Below, piece by piece: positions 1 through 12,392 of a DNA stretch of 64,000 bases (positions within the stretch are counted from its first letter, which is position 1; every line of letters begins with the position of its first letter). The position numbers and the translations under genes are program-made. The stretch comes from Leuctra nigra (taxonomy: Eukaryota; Arthropoda; Insecta; Plecoptera; Leuctridae): the NCBI GenBank assembly GCA_934045905.1, contig OW203762.1, forward strand, positions 20,616,345 to 20,680,344, written 5' to 3'. Under the pieces are notes generated by a model. The model was not told the DNA's origin. It did no database searches and worked only from the letters and a program-made list of their open reading frames with translations.

Positions 1-59
1 TTAAACTTCTGATGTATCTGCTTCTGCTTTTGTTGCTTATAATCTTCCTTCGTTCTTCC

Positions 60-835
60 TGCTGCTGTGTCGCTGTATTTGTTGTTGCTGTTGTTGTTGT
101 TGCTGCTGCGTATGTGTTTTTGTGTCTGTTGTTATTGTTTCAGCTGTTGATGTTACTGTTGTTGTTGATTTGTTGTTATTGTTTTTGAGCTGTTTGATGT
201 TTCAGCTGTTGTTTCTGTGGTTATTGTTTGAGCTGTTGATGTTGCTGTTGTTATTGTTTCATCTGTTTTGATGTTACTGTTGTTGTTCATGTTGTTTTTG
301 TTTGAGCTGTTGACGTTGCTCTTGTTATTGTTTGAGCTGTTGTTGTTTCTGTTGTTATTGTTTTAGCTGTTGTTGTTTTGGTTGTTATTGTTTGAGCTGT
401 TGTTATTGTTTGGGCTGTTGATGTTGCTGTTGTTATTGTTTGAGCTGTTGTTGTTTCGGCTGTTATTGTTTGAGCTGTTGTTATTGTTTGGGCTGTTGAT
501 GTTGCTGTTGTTATTGTTTGATTGAGCTGTTGATGTTATTATTGTTTGAGCTGTTGATATTTCTTGTTACTGTTTGAGCTGTTGACGTTGCTCTTGTTAT
601 TGTTTGAGCTGTTGTTGTTTCTGTTGTTATTGTTTTAGCTGTTGTTGTTTCGGTTGTTATTGTTTGAGCTGTTGTTATTGTTTGGGCTGTTGATGTTACT
701 GTTGTTATTGTTTGAGCTGTTGATGTTGCTATTGTTATTGCTTGAGCTGTTGTTGTTTCTGTTGTTATTGCTTGAGCTGTTGCTGTTTCTGTTGTTATCG
801 TTTGAGCTGTTGCTGTTTCTGTTGTTACCCTTACG
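60..835. repeat. CTGTTG-type minisatellite with 30-bp unit
   Basis: Degenerate tandem array built from GTTATTGTTTGAGCTGTTG-like units. The AGCTGT core recurs every 30 bp (607, 637, 667, 715, 745, 775, 805) with occasional 15- or 18-bp short units. A 150-bp segment at 301-450 is repeated at 573-722 with about two differences, a higher-order duplication 272 bp apart. The core falls in all three phases along the array, so it is not one continuous coding exon; Leu/Phe- or Cys-rich ORFs over it are artefacts. Confidence 0.9.
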
Positions 836-1200
836 AAAAAAAATTATAGGATATTATAATAAAAATTATAATTAATTATAATTTATTATAATTAACTATA
901 ATTATCACAGAAAAGTATAATTATTATTACAATATTTACTATAAATAAGTATAATAAATTTATCACAGTATAATTAATTATAATAAAAATTATAATACAT
1001 TTATCACAGTATAATTAATTATAATAAAAAGTATAATAAAAAAATTATAGTATAATAAATTTTAATAAAATGTATAATAAAAAAATTACAGTATAATTAA
1101 TTATAGTAAAAATTATAGTAAATGTATTACAGTAAAATTAAGTATAATAAAAAGTGTAATAAATAAATCATATTAAATTAACTATTGAAAGGGTAATACA
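836..1200. repeat. AT-rich tandem repeat block
   Basis: Almost pure A/T sequence made of repeats of TATAATTAATTATAATAAAA and TTTATCACAG; the TATCACAG element recurs 41 bp apart at 961 and 1002. It separates two blocks of the same CTGTTG minisatellite, which suggests it expanded inside, or was inserted into, that array. Confidence 0.85.
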
Positions 1201-1282
1201 TTTTCGCAGAATATTATAGTCATGATGAAAACTATAATAAATATTAGAGTGTAATTAGTACAAATAACGGTACCTATAACGT

Positions 1283-1412
1283 TGAGCTGTTCATGTTGCT
1301 GTTGTTATTGCTTCAGCTGTTGTTGTTTCAGCTGTTATTGTTTGAGCTGTTTTTATTGTTTGAGCTGTTGCTGTTTCTGTTGTTATTGTTTGAGCTGTTG
1401 CTGTTGCTGTTG
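1283..1412. repeat. Second block of the CTGTTG minisatellite
   Basis: Same unit as the array at 60-835 (GAGCTGTTG, TTGTTATTG), on the same strand, ending abruptly where the sequence becomes GC-rich at 1413. Confidence 0.85.
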
Positions 1413-1700
1413 TCCGACGCCGGCTCGTCAGTTCATTCCTCCACGCGACCTCGCCGCCTCACCTCCTCATTACATCTCCTACGAGAGGTATTGTCACGGT
1501 TGCCTGCTACCAGCATCCTCCATGTACCATGTTACATGGAGCCCCATGGTAACGAACATAACAAGCTGCCTGGGAGTATGACTCGCGGTTCTTGCAAAGT
1601 GGCGGCATGTTCGCCGTTTATCCCCTCGCCTTCAGAGAAACACAATGCAGACGCTGCACGAGGCAGAGATCACTTGCTGAAGAATATTAAAAGAAACGCA
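1413..1700. other. GC-rich unassigned segment
   Basis: Composition rises sharply above the AT-rich surroundings and CpG is frequent. It contains a small palindromic cluster around 1519-1552 (CCATG/CATGG repeats). Reading frames across it are continuations of the minisatellite ORFs and show no family signature. It could be an exon or promoter fragment; nothing in the sequence decides. Confidence 0.3.
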
Positions 1701-3134
1701 ACGTATTAGTATTTGGCTTACTTAGTTCACAAAACTGTACGCGTCACTTTTCTAAAAACCCTTAAAATCTTTATAAACACTTGCAGACACATTCAAGTTC
1801 CAAAGTGAACGATGATTGTTAGTTGCAAATTTACAAATTTGAATATCATAAATATGAACATAAACTTCAAGATTCGATTTATTATACAACGAATTACTCG
1901 ATACTTCGCTTGCCAACGGCCCTTTTCAGGGCCAACACAAGCAACCACAATCATCAACCTTATATACTATTTTACAATGTTCGTCAAAATACGAATTAAT
2001 TATGTATGCTTCCACTTGCAATTCTGAATATCAAAAAAAAATCTAAAACTTATTTTATCTCAAGCATGTACTTTTGTATTTTCCTATCATGGATTCAAGA
2101 TTTTGCCATCTTGAATCTGCTTAATTACCCCCTTTCCCACCTACAGGCTAAACCTCCGTGAGTATAATTTTTTCTTCAATTTTGTAAAACGTTTCTCTTA
2201 TTTTTCTTGTACAAGTGGAATGTTCCTTGTAGTTTGCTCAATTAGGAAGGTAAAATGAAAATGATATTTAGATTACAGTTACTTATTCAACCCCTATAAT
2301 AATTGATTAGCTGAATTCAAGTAGGTATTTTGAAAATTTGTGATTGTCCCACTACTTAAAATATACAAATGCTCCTAGAAGATGATGATCTATAATATTA
2401 TTTAAGTTTGACAAGCTGTTGATTAAAATAACACATAATAAACATTCTAACACAATGTAAGTATAACATTCTATTATTATCTCTATCAAGTAACATATTT
2501 TAATCCAATTTAAATCATATCCTATCTGATGAAATCTCAACAAGTGTTTTATTACCTCTACAGTTAGTTTCTAATCAGATTAAACATTGTTATCGGCTAT
2601 TAAGCTCAGTGGTGACTGATAACTCAAAGTAACAGGATGTAAAGTCACAACATGCCAGGCCTCTCTGAAGTTCACATTACACTGCGGTCCATGTTGGAAC
2701 TATCAATATTCTTCTACCATGACTGCGGTCAGTCTTTCATATTGGACGTTTAGTTTAATCGCAGAGCTGAACTTAATCTAATCGTCAAATCATGGGATAA
2801 AGTGGGTAAATAGGTATTGGCAATGATGTAATTAATGTAATTACCAGACTGAAAACGATGTTAAAATTGGACTGAACAATACTTACTACTAGGTACTCGG
2901 ACCGACCAATGCTTGGACAACCGATTGGAAAATAGGAACACATTATGACAAATTTTGACAAAATCGTTATCAAACGTGTGGCCATGGAAGACAATAGAAC
3001 AAAGTAAGATAAGTAATTTAAATAGGTTACATTTAGGACATTTTAAACAATTGAGTACCCGATATTTAGATATTATAGTTTAGATATTATATTTAGATAT
3101 GTAGAGATTATTTATAGTTTATAGTAATGTCCGA
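1701..3134. other. AT-rich non-coding stretch
   Basis: Only short ORFs of AT-rich composition; no splice-compatible coding exon, RNA gene or terminal repeat pair was recognised. Confidence 0.6.
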
Positions 3135-3260
3135 ACATGTGTGCAAAATTTCAGCTCTATCGAAGAAAAACTGTGACATGTATAGCCTCAGTAACAGAAA
3201 AAAACACACACACACACACACACACACAAAACAGAGGTCCGTGCCAAATGAGCCAAAGGG
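3135..3260. repeat. Dispersed repeat copy 1 with (CA)n
   Basis: Begins ACATGTGTGCAAAATTTCAG, passes through a (CA)12 microsatellite at 3204-3227 and ends with CCGTGCCAAATGAGCCAAAG. A diverged relative at 33741-33838 carries the same landmarks in the same order (ACATGTGTGCAAA, CCTGTATA, CCGTGCCAAA-GAG). Shorter relatives of the first landmark lie near 5938 and 32704. Likely the remains of a retroelement or SINE-like family; class unknown. Confidence 0.55.
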
Positions 3261-6200
3261 AGACGCTCGCTTCGCTCGCTCAATGACTATACTTTCAAAG
3301 CTTTAGTAGTTCAACTTTGCAATATTTTGAGCAAGTAATTTATCATCTATACATTTTCAAGCCGTCGTCATACAAATTTTATCTGTTTTGCAATATTTTT
3401 GAACTTATAAGAAAGCATCATAGTATAGAGCGATTATACCAATTAATCATACAACAGTCAGAACTCAATTGATATTATATAGGTAACTAAAAATCATATT
3501 CATCCGTTTGGTTCTATTTTATTTATTGAAGATTTTTCTGTTCTGCCTCAGGCTAAAAGGCAACAATTGAAAATCAAATGAACAGCAAATGAAATGGAAA
3601 GTCAACAAATGAACAGTATAGAAAAGGTGTTCGCAACATTTCTGCATTAAAACAGAACTTAAACTGAGGAATTTCAATGTGAATTATCATAATTCTGTAA
3701 TTTGTTTGACCAGTGTAACTAGGACTTGTAGTTGGATGATTCGTTAAGTTACAGGTGTTTATCATGGCTGTATCATCACATACAATATTAGTCGTGGCTC
3801 GTGGTGTGGAAGGCGTTGCTTCATCACTATTGTCCACTCTCAGGCTCCCATTGGCCAGTTGCTACTCCCACAGGGTCAAGGTTCTCGAAGAGATTGCGTT
3901 TTATTTCTTATTTGTTTACAACGTCTATTGTCCGAAAGGCGAGGACCAATCATACATTCAAAATGAACGAATTTCACAGTGTGAAACTATTTTCATGTCT
4001 TTTCATTTTGTATGTATAAATAACCGAAGAGAGTGTGAGGGGGAGAGTCTTTTGTCACTTACATCATCATATTTGTGTAGGTTTTTATCATCCTGTTTGT
4101 CATTATAAAATGAAGTACCTATCCTACATCTATGGAATTTATGTAGAATGCTAAATTTCAGTTATTTCAGAAGTGGATATAGACATTTTCCACAAAAAGC
4201 TCATAACTTCTATGCTCATTTTCTAGAAGTTTCATAACAATAAGAGTATTCAAATTTTTCTTGTCCTAAGGTTGGTACTTAGCTTTGCTAATATCGTGGT
4301 CCTGCATCGTTAATCATTCCATTCTGAGATTTTGTTCAAGTTTAGTCTGTTATAAAAAAATATTTTATCAGATTTTGGAGTTAACACTTTAATTATTATC
4401 ACTTCTGCATATTTGAAATCTATTTGACAATCTATTATGTTCATTTAGCTAATTTTTACTAAAAAATATTGGTCACTGCATTAAATATTAATTCGAAAAG
4501 AGTAAAACTACTTATTTAAATTCAATTTCTTCAAGGAACAAGGAATGCCATGTCAGTTTCTAACACTATCTTCAAAAGAATGCCAAGAGTAATTTTCTCA
4601 TTGTTAAATCGGACATTGTTGTATATAGTTTAGTGAATGGACTCTCCATACCCCGTGTAATTGCTCTTATATTTAATTGTATTCAATTATTCTCCTCCTC
4701 GCTCTTCTACCGCCTGCACTCGGTGTTGATAGCTGAGGCTCGTGCACGCTAAGTTCTCGGTAAAGCCACCCCCTACCTGCGACACCCTAGCATCGTTAGT
4801 GTTTTGTCGCTTTGACGGACGATCAGGAAGCTTTCTAAAGACAAATCGAATCAATTTACACGCGCCTTTGCTAGAGACAGCTGCCGACTTGAGGAGTTGG
4901 AAGAAAAAAATAGTTCAATTATAATTGTTGTAAAATACCTGAAATTATTGGGAACACATATCTATTGTTTTAATAATAATTTATATCATTGCAGTTCCTA
5001 AATATACTGGGGACATTTATAGAGTGTTTTCCCAAAATATTACGAATGTAATAAAAATAAACTAAAATATGTCTGTGTATGCAGTATGTTTTTGGAGTAG
5101 GTACATCACTTTAAAAACAGAATAAAAGAAAGTGATATTTTAGAGCTTTTAAAATACGAAGGTCACTTAACTTTATTATGTGAATACAAATTCTACAATG
5201 TAATACCATAATGTACCTAACATGACCTTTTAAGGTCAATAAACTTAAAAAATGCTGCTCGAACAAAATGTATTTACTCCTCTATTTCTTTTTCTGCCAG
5301 CAAGTGCGATCATATTGAGCATAAGGTCCGCCTTTTAACACGAGAAAGTGAAACATAATTCCATCAAATTATCACCACGGCATTGTGCATAACAGTAGTG
5401 AGATGTAATCAGCCGGTATTGGTTCCTGGAATAACGCATCTTCGGATGCTGAGGATCATGGACCGCATTGTTGACGGGTCGGAAGAGCGATGCATTTCCG
5501 AGAACGAGCACCATTGATTCAACTCCAGACAAAAACTAAACTAGGATGAAAAAACTAATCAAACTATTCCATTAAGAACACTTACAAGGACTGTAACCAT
5601 ATTAGAGGGATTGCGTTACCACTTACTAATATTTAGTGTTGGTATACCTTCTTTCGTGTTTCATTTTCGCAGATAATAGTTGCAAATATTCGCATATTTT
5701 GTAGTCATGTGTGAGATGCAAATTTAAACATTAAAAATACGTCAAAAGAAGGCAACTCGAAATTCTTCATTGACTTATCTAAAAAATATTACATACCCTA
5801 TTGAAATCTTAAGTAAATTTTGCAAAATTGCAATTTTAATAATTTAAGTCGTTGAGACATTTTCAAATTTATACCAATCAGAGTTTTGTTTGTCAAATCT
5901 CAAGTAGGTTTATTTAGGTTCATGTTTAAATAGTGTTGCCAAATTTCAGCACAATCAAAGGAAGAGTTTGATCTGGTTCAGCCAGGGAGTAGAAGAAACA
6001 GAATGAAGTCAGTGAATTGCGAGATAAATTATAAAATGTGTGTACTACCTATAATCTATACTCTCGGGTTTGGCGAGAAGAGCATGCCATTGATGGGTGG
6101 ATTTCGAAAGACGAAATAAATCAATAATGCGTAACAGTTTCCACACATGATCTTCATATTTTTTAGTCATTTTGTCGACTAATATAATTATTGATCATAT

Positions 6201-6818
6201 AGTGAGTTAGTATAGCAACAAAAAATAGCAAAACTATGTTTTGAACGCCGTCGGGTCCAAAAATTCTATAATTTGTCTTATTTCTCTTCCTGTCATAAAA
6301 GTTCTACCAGTTTATTACCGAACTGCACCCCATAACGTTATTTAATTGGAAAGTATTGACAATAATATTCGCAGTCTTCTCTTTGAAATGCATTAATGAT
6401 TTTTTTAATACCTATAATTTTGTCACTGAAAAGTGGGGGAGCAAAGAAGAGGCAATTTTCAGGACCAAAATCTCAAAAATATCATGAAGAAAAATCGAAG
6501 TAAAAGCAAAGCATTCCAGACACTCACCAAAATCAGACACCCAAAATTTACTTTGAAAATTAGATTTTAGCCGAGTTGGATTATGCTCTTTTTAAATTCT
6601 TCATCATAAGAAACATCAAATGTATTGTATGGCTCTGTCTAGTACTCTACTCTCAAGACCTCTCCAAAGTACTCTCAAAGATATTTGAATAAAATCTCCC
6701 ATCTTTGGTACTCTTCTCTAACCAAAAATCAACACCGACCATGACCACAAACGAAACTAAGAGTTCGTCTCTTTGAAATCGATCATCCTCGACCAATTAC
6801 TAAGTTTCAAAGTGAAAC
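3261..6818. other. AT-rich non-coding stretch
   Basis: No coding exon could be supported. A somewhat GC-richer patch lies at 4690-4900. A 65-residue minus-strand ORF at 5335-5532 has ordinary-looking amino-acid composition but no splice context or recognised motif. Confidence 0.5.
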
Positions 6819-6967
6819 CTAATTGACAGTCGCTGGTATATTCATTAGCGAGCGTGATGTAGTTACGTAGCTCGAGATCGAGTACCCAGCATCCATAGCT
6901 GGGGTTGGCGGCAATCTTCCACGCTGTACAGCGCCGAACTGCATGGTCACAATACCAGGAATCGAGA
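6819..6967 (-). CDS. Possible terminal coding exon, unknown protein
   Basis: Unrecognised. On the minus strand a pyrimidine-rich stretch ending CCCATCCTCAAG precedes an open frame that starts at 6967 with two bases of a split codon, runs 48 codons and stops at 6819-6821 (TAG). The peptide includes the motifs MQFGAVQRGRLPPTP and SISSYVTTSR, with a composition (Pro, Ser, Arg, Gly) unlike the Phe/Leu/Asn-rich chance ORFs nearby. The phase fits a candidate upstream exon at 8341-8268, which ends with one base of a split codon, so the pair would give a 73-residue C-terminus. No domain or family is recognised. It may be a real last exon of a minus-strand gene whose earlier exons lie to the right, or a lucky open frame. 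Confidence 0.33.
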
Positions 6968-8267
6968 CTTGAGGATGGGATAGAGCGTGCTGAGCCCGTT
7001 TCTTCACACAATGATATGCCATACTTCGATACACGAATGTCGAAAGATAACGAGACCAAACAATAAGTAATAATAATACATTAAAAGACGATGGAAGGCT
7101 GTTGGCCCTTAAATTAACTTTGTTATAGACATATTTTAGATGGCGTTGGTGTTTCTCAAATCGTTCATCTCGGGTTGCAGTGCTGGAGTGTTTTAAACTG
7201 TTCGTGGTTTGTAGTTTGGAGCATTATATTTATTATTTTGTAAGTTGATGTCGAAGATGTATACTGAAATTCTTTGTCAAAAATCTTTGCCTTATGAAAT
7301 GATTGAAAACGTCAGTTCTGAAGAGGTTCGAGCGGTGTTAGAAATATCTTTCGCATGCAAGGAACACGGTGTATGAGTGAACAAACAAATTATAAAATAT
7401 AAATTAAGAAAAACACAGTATAGTTTAAATATAGTTCATATGATAGCTAAAAAAAAGTCATTGAGTTCATTAACTGAAAATGTCATAATATTCATCCTTC
7501 AACCACTTGTTATTCGTAAATAACAGTCCCGTCTACTTCGAATTGTTATGTTACTTACTTTTACCTTACTTTATGCACAAACAATTTAATTTTACACAAA
7601 CACATGATTGAACAAGATGAACTTTTTTCCTTTTTTGAACTCTAAATTGAATTCATATATAATTTTGAATTTGTGTACAACGGTTTCAGATTAGCATCCT
7701 TGCATCCTTATGGTTCTGCTAACGTACGCAAAAGTGACAACAAAACAGCATTTACATTGAAGATCGAAGAATGAAAATGTTACTTACTTCAGGAATGTTG
7801 AATGTAATTTATCACACGATACTCAATCTCGTATTTGATCATTATGAACACCAAAAAAATCGCCAAAAAACGATTAAAAACACATCCACCCAAGACTGCT
7901 CTTTGATTTTCATTGCCACTTCTTCAGGATGCACATTAACTATGAGAGAAAATCTGTTCAATGTTTGGCAACGATATGGCGTTCACACGGTTCATTTTCA
8001 TCGCTCTTCAGAAAATGTTATGATGTTTTATATTTTTAATAGTAAAAAGTTGAAAGAGATGCTAATGATGTAAACTAAACTTTCTTAGAAAATTTTATTT
8101 AGCTCAAGCTTTGAAAAACATGACGACAAAAACCAATAGACTTGCTATCATCACCTCTAACTTAAAATATAACCCTCAAGTGGGCAGTTTCGATGTTGCA
8201 TCCGCATTCACAATTCAATTAAAATCACGTGTAAAAATAATTTTGTTACATACTTGAGGGTGTTCAC
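6968..8267 (-). other. Putative intron of minus-strand gene
   Basis: Lies between the two candidate minus-strand exons. AT-rich, with no repeat or coding signal recognised. A 100-residue plus-strand ORF at 7771-8073 has no recognisable motif. Confidence 0.3.
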
Positions 8268-8341
8268 CTCTGGAGCGGATCAAGGCCCAACAGGAGCTCA
8301 GCATCCAGATAATCTGTTCTCCGAAATCCATATACGTCTTT
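8268..8341 (-). CDS. Possible internal exon, unknown protein
   Basis: Unrecognised 74-bp minus-strand segment, bounded by an AG at 8342-8343 (weak pyrimidine tract) and a donor GTGAAC at 8267-8262. It holds one base, 24 codons and one base. The peptide begins KTYMDFGEQ and continues into a hydrophobic, Trp- and Cys-containing stretch ending IRSR. An in-frame stop lies just upstream of the acceptor, so the frame is open only as an exon. The one-base overhang joins in frame to the exon starting at 6967. The joint rests on splice phase and composition only. Confidence 0.28.
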
Positions 8342-9760
8342 CTATAATCCCATCATTCACATATGGTCAAACAGAATTATTATCGGTTATTCAAAAGAGA
8401 ATTTGTATAACATTAAGTCTTAATTAGAGACATAATGTCTCCTTTCAATCATATCTCATCATTATTCACGTTTCTACGAATATTTCATCAATAAACATCA
8501 ATGTAAGTTGAATGCTTCACTTCTACTCTCATTGCAACATTTTCTTTGCTACAAATGCGTATCTATAGAGGAGGAGGGGCTGATGCATTGCTCGTGTATC
8601 CTTGTTGAGAATAGATGAAAGAGTTCGGCATTCTTGACATGAAATCCAACTTCACCCACCAAATGGAACGCTTCCGTGGTTTCTTATGGCTACTGAATGA
8701 GTATCAAATGATGTACGACAGAGTGTATGAAGTCTGCTACAATGTTGCACTGCAGCACTTTATTTTTTATTTTTTTCACAACAATTAAGTTTTCAAATCG
8801 GAACTATTATAATTTTGTTTTTACTTTACAACAATCTATATACAAGATTTGACTACATATACAGGGACGTACTATACAGAGAGGATAAAAAAGAGGATAG
8901 TGTAATGTTGAAGGATAATTTCTTAGTTTTATCTTTTCAATTTATAATCATAGCTTTTAGTTTAACCAAACATTTTCTTGTTCTTTGGTATTCTGTGTTT
9001 TTTGTAATGTGTATGTGCTGTGCAAAAGATAATAAAATAAAAATAAAAATAAATAACATCCTGGTATGATGTCCGTACCAATAGTATAAATTGTTCGCTA
9101 AATCAAGAAGTAGTAAGAAGAAGTAAGTAGGAATTAGGTATACGTAAGTTTTCTTCTAGGCAAGTACATTATACTTTGGTACATTTTGTTAAAGCTAAGT
9201 GTATAACATGTGAGTGTATAAAGAACCTACCTTTAGTAGGTACTTTCTTGTAGAATTAAGCACAAAAAGAACAAGCAAAATAAAATTTTGTTTTTCTTAC
9301 CTATATTTTAGGATTGTCCCGTTCTAAATCATATCATCTAACACACCTAAAGTAGTTTACGTAGGTTAGAAACTCAACTTTAATATATTAAAGAATCTTT
9401 TCGTTTTAGGATATTTTCTCTGTCATCTGCCAAATTAGTTAGACATAGCCAGGTGTCTTTTTATTCTATCTATCAACACCAAAATTCTTTCATCAACAGC
9501 TCTAAGTAGGTATATGTTTTTCTCACGTTGATATTTTGGAATTCGGTGATCTGCATTCGATAAAAAGCTCTTCATCTTTCTCATCTCACGAGTGAGAGAG
9601 TGGAACAATGCGATGCTTCTGTTTGCGGGCGTGAAATGAACAACCTCACTTCGTGGAAATGTGTCTAGTTGATGTCCTCCGATCCGAACGCAGCGCCGCG
9701 TTTAACAAAACGCCGCGCGTCTCATGGCGATTAGGTAACCCAATTTGTCGAGCGATTATA
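8342..9760. other. AT-rich stretch with GC-rich tail
   Basis: No gene recognised. At 9010-9058 there is a (AATAAA)-rich run resembling the 3' tail of a retroposed sequence. From 9640 to 9780 composition turns GC-rich with clustered CpG (for example AACGCAGCGCCGCG). Confidence 0.5.
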
Positions 9761-9773
9761 GGCCATCTAGCGG
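9761..9773 (-). promoter_or_regulatory. CTCF-like motif
   Basis: The minus strand reads CCGCTAGATGGCC, which matches the well-known CTCF core CCRSYAGRKGGC at 12 of 12 positions. It lies at the edge of a CpG-rich patch. Occupancy and conservation cannot be judged from sequence alone. Confidence 0.3.
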
Positions 9774-9988
9774 TCTTCTCAAATATACGTTCTGAAGTCC
9801 GTCAGATGTTAACGTGACAAAGAAATCTTCAAACAAAATAGCTATTTTGATTATTCCAGATGTCAAGTAACTATTACAGTACTTAAACTATCCTTCTTAT
9901 GCAATAAAGACTTTGTAATCGAAATAAAACAATGCCAATCGTAATCGTTCTTCAGCCAATATGGGACGTTATTTTGATGTTGGACTAT

Positions 9989-10206
9989 AGGTACACTCGA
10001 CAAATCATAAAACGAGATGTAAAAGAAATTGATTGGCTGAAAAAAAATTGATGGTATCATCCTATGAAGTCTATGTTAACTCGTCATCTAACTCTAGTAG
10101 GTGAGCTCTGATTTCATTGATAATATCAAGGATTGATTGTCAAGGAACCTGACTAGCAGCAATCCGTTTCGTTCAAATACCGTTTTATGATTTGTTGAGT
10201 GGACCT
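9989..10206 (-). mobile_element. 220-bp MITE family, copy A
   Basis: Terminal inverted repeats AGGTACACTCGACAAATCAT and AGGTCCACTCAACAAATCAT continue through AAAACG and match at 24 of 26 positions. The interior is homologous, in opposite orientation, to 30645-30876 and 57213-57435, sharing for example ATTATCAATGAAATCAGA and AATCCTTG. No coding capacity. No unambiguous target duplication, so the superfamily is unassigned. Confidence 0.75.
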
Positions 10207-12392
10207 TGTATACGTGGAAGATAGGCATTATTATACACATAATAATATGTTTGATTTTTAGTCCCCCCTTTAGAAATTATCTGCGCTAATTTTGTATTCG
10301 TCAAAAAGCTGATTTCAAATCATTCTATAAATTATAATAAATAGTAGGAAATAGTATGTATTCCTTTACAGACTGCATTTTTACGCAGGTAAGCTATAGT
10401 TAAACAAGCTAGTTTTGATAGGAGCGATGAATGTGGAAATTGCATGTCATATTTTGATGTATGTGTTTTCAAAAGGGTTGGGACATGATTATACCCTACC
10501 TGATAGTTTCGTTCAAGTTCTCCCGTGTTTCTTGGTATAAGTTTGCAGGGAATTCAAGGCGAAGGGGACAAATGTTTGAATCGGGAAGGCGATTCATTCA
10601 CAAATTAAACTTTGTTCCGTGTATTAATGAGAATTACACGATACGAATGCACATGATTGATCATGTCACGCAGATACTTCCGGTTCCGAGAACTCTTCTA
10701 CTTCCGGTGCATGAAAATCGGAAGTAATCCTCCTACATAGAACTCATGTGCCACATTAACTCCGTAACAATTAATTACTGTTTATAAATCTATATATATA
10801 CGGGATATTTTCTTGGAATACATGACTTAGCTTGTGTTTTATGGGTCATATAAATGCACCCCTAACTGACCATGCAATATTGTAAACGCCCTACTAAACC
10901 TACGCAAAGATTGATTTTATATTAGAATAATTCTGCAAGGAAGTACAATTACATGGTCAACATAGCAAGGGTTGATGTGGGTGGAGGGGGGGGGGGGGGG
11001 GGAGAAAGATAACGACATTCTCACGGCATGTACAAAAACACGTCAACAAAGGGCGATAGGTATTTATATCAGGATAATATTGTAATTTGGTGTTATTTGA
11101 GGACACAATTTTTTATTTACAAAACTAAAAATCTAATTAATTTAATTCTTCATCAATGTCTTCTTTTCTTCAAAAAATTTAGCATCATCACTGCTGTTAA
11201 GAATTGTAATAATAATTCATATCGTAAGCTTTACTATACTTCAATCACAATATCTATTGATGTATCCAATTACGGAACGTCGCGCCTCTATGAATAAATT
11301 TGTATTTAGTTTATTCCCTCAATATCTTACAGCAAATCACTATAATTTCGTTCTTACTTAAATATTTAGTGAAGTTAGTACAACCATAATCCAGTCTTAC
11401 TATACCACTAAATTTGCGATTATGTATGCAAATTACTTTTGGCAACTTCGTAAGTACAGACACCTATTCGCATAATGTTGAGATTTATGGTTGCATTAAT
11501 TTCGTTATTTTTTTCTCTGATCTTCTGGGTTCTGATCTAGAGATGAGAGGGTTATATGTTTGTAGGGCAAGGAAGGCTTGTCTTCAGATGTAGACTTAAT
11601 TCTGAGAACTAAGTCTATCAAATATCAAGCTGCATAGTTTCATTGTATACCTTCTTACAGTTTCGAACAGCTGATCCAAATCTTCAGGTGGAGAAGATAC
11701 AGTTGCGTCGAGCAGCGACAAAAATAATATAAAACAAGGAATTTTGATTTTTTACACAAATTTCATTCAGAGTACGAGTATGTTGCAATTGCAATTTTCA
11801 ATTTAGATTTTCTAAACAATAAATTACAAATTTGTGATTGATGCGAGATGTTGAAGTGTAAAATATAATCATCACGAATAAAAAAATCATTAACACAAAT
11901 TATTTTGCAATAGCAAAATATTAAGGAAAAGCCTTTTAAGAATTTGAGAATTATTTAATACAATCTGAGGACAAATGCATCTTCGTATATTTACACACAC
12001 ATTTATTTTAGATACGTTGAATTGAAGCATTTGTCAACAAAGAAACCATTCGTGAACATTACGAAATGGCCTGTCAATCGTATATAGGTATATTTACTTA
12101 CTTTTACATTAAATTCTTGTTCCTCTTAAATCATAATTTATATGATTCAACAACTTTTTTATTACTTTAACCAATTTTTATATTCTAATATTTAGTATTA
12201 CCTAATTATATCATGAGAAAATTAGCAGAATGATCATCAATTGAATTTCACATAATAATACAACATAAAAAGTACTTTTTAATGTTAATAACGTATAATA
12301 ATTATAAATTATTAAAATGAAGTATGTAATATTACCCACACAATCACCGCTTTGTTTGTTAGTGTACTAAAGAAGAAGTGTGATGCTTCAAG
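10207..12392. other. AT-rich stretch with a poly-G run
   Basis: No coding exon recognised. It contains a run of 17 G at 10986-11002, a simple repeat that polymerases and assemblers may miscount. The rest is AT-rich. Confidence 0.6.

Noticed and set aside
60..835. Thr-rich mucin-like reading on the minus strand (and Leu/Phe or Cys-rich ones on the plus strand) across the minisatellite.
   Set aside because: The AGCTGT core changes phase at about 520 and again before 577, so no frame runs through the array; ORFs are composition artefacts.
2527..2545. CTGATGAAATC as another hammerhead core.
   Set aside because: No GAAAC or cleavage-site motif follows at a workable distance.
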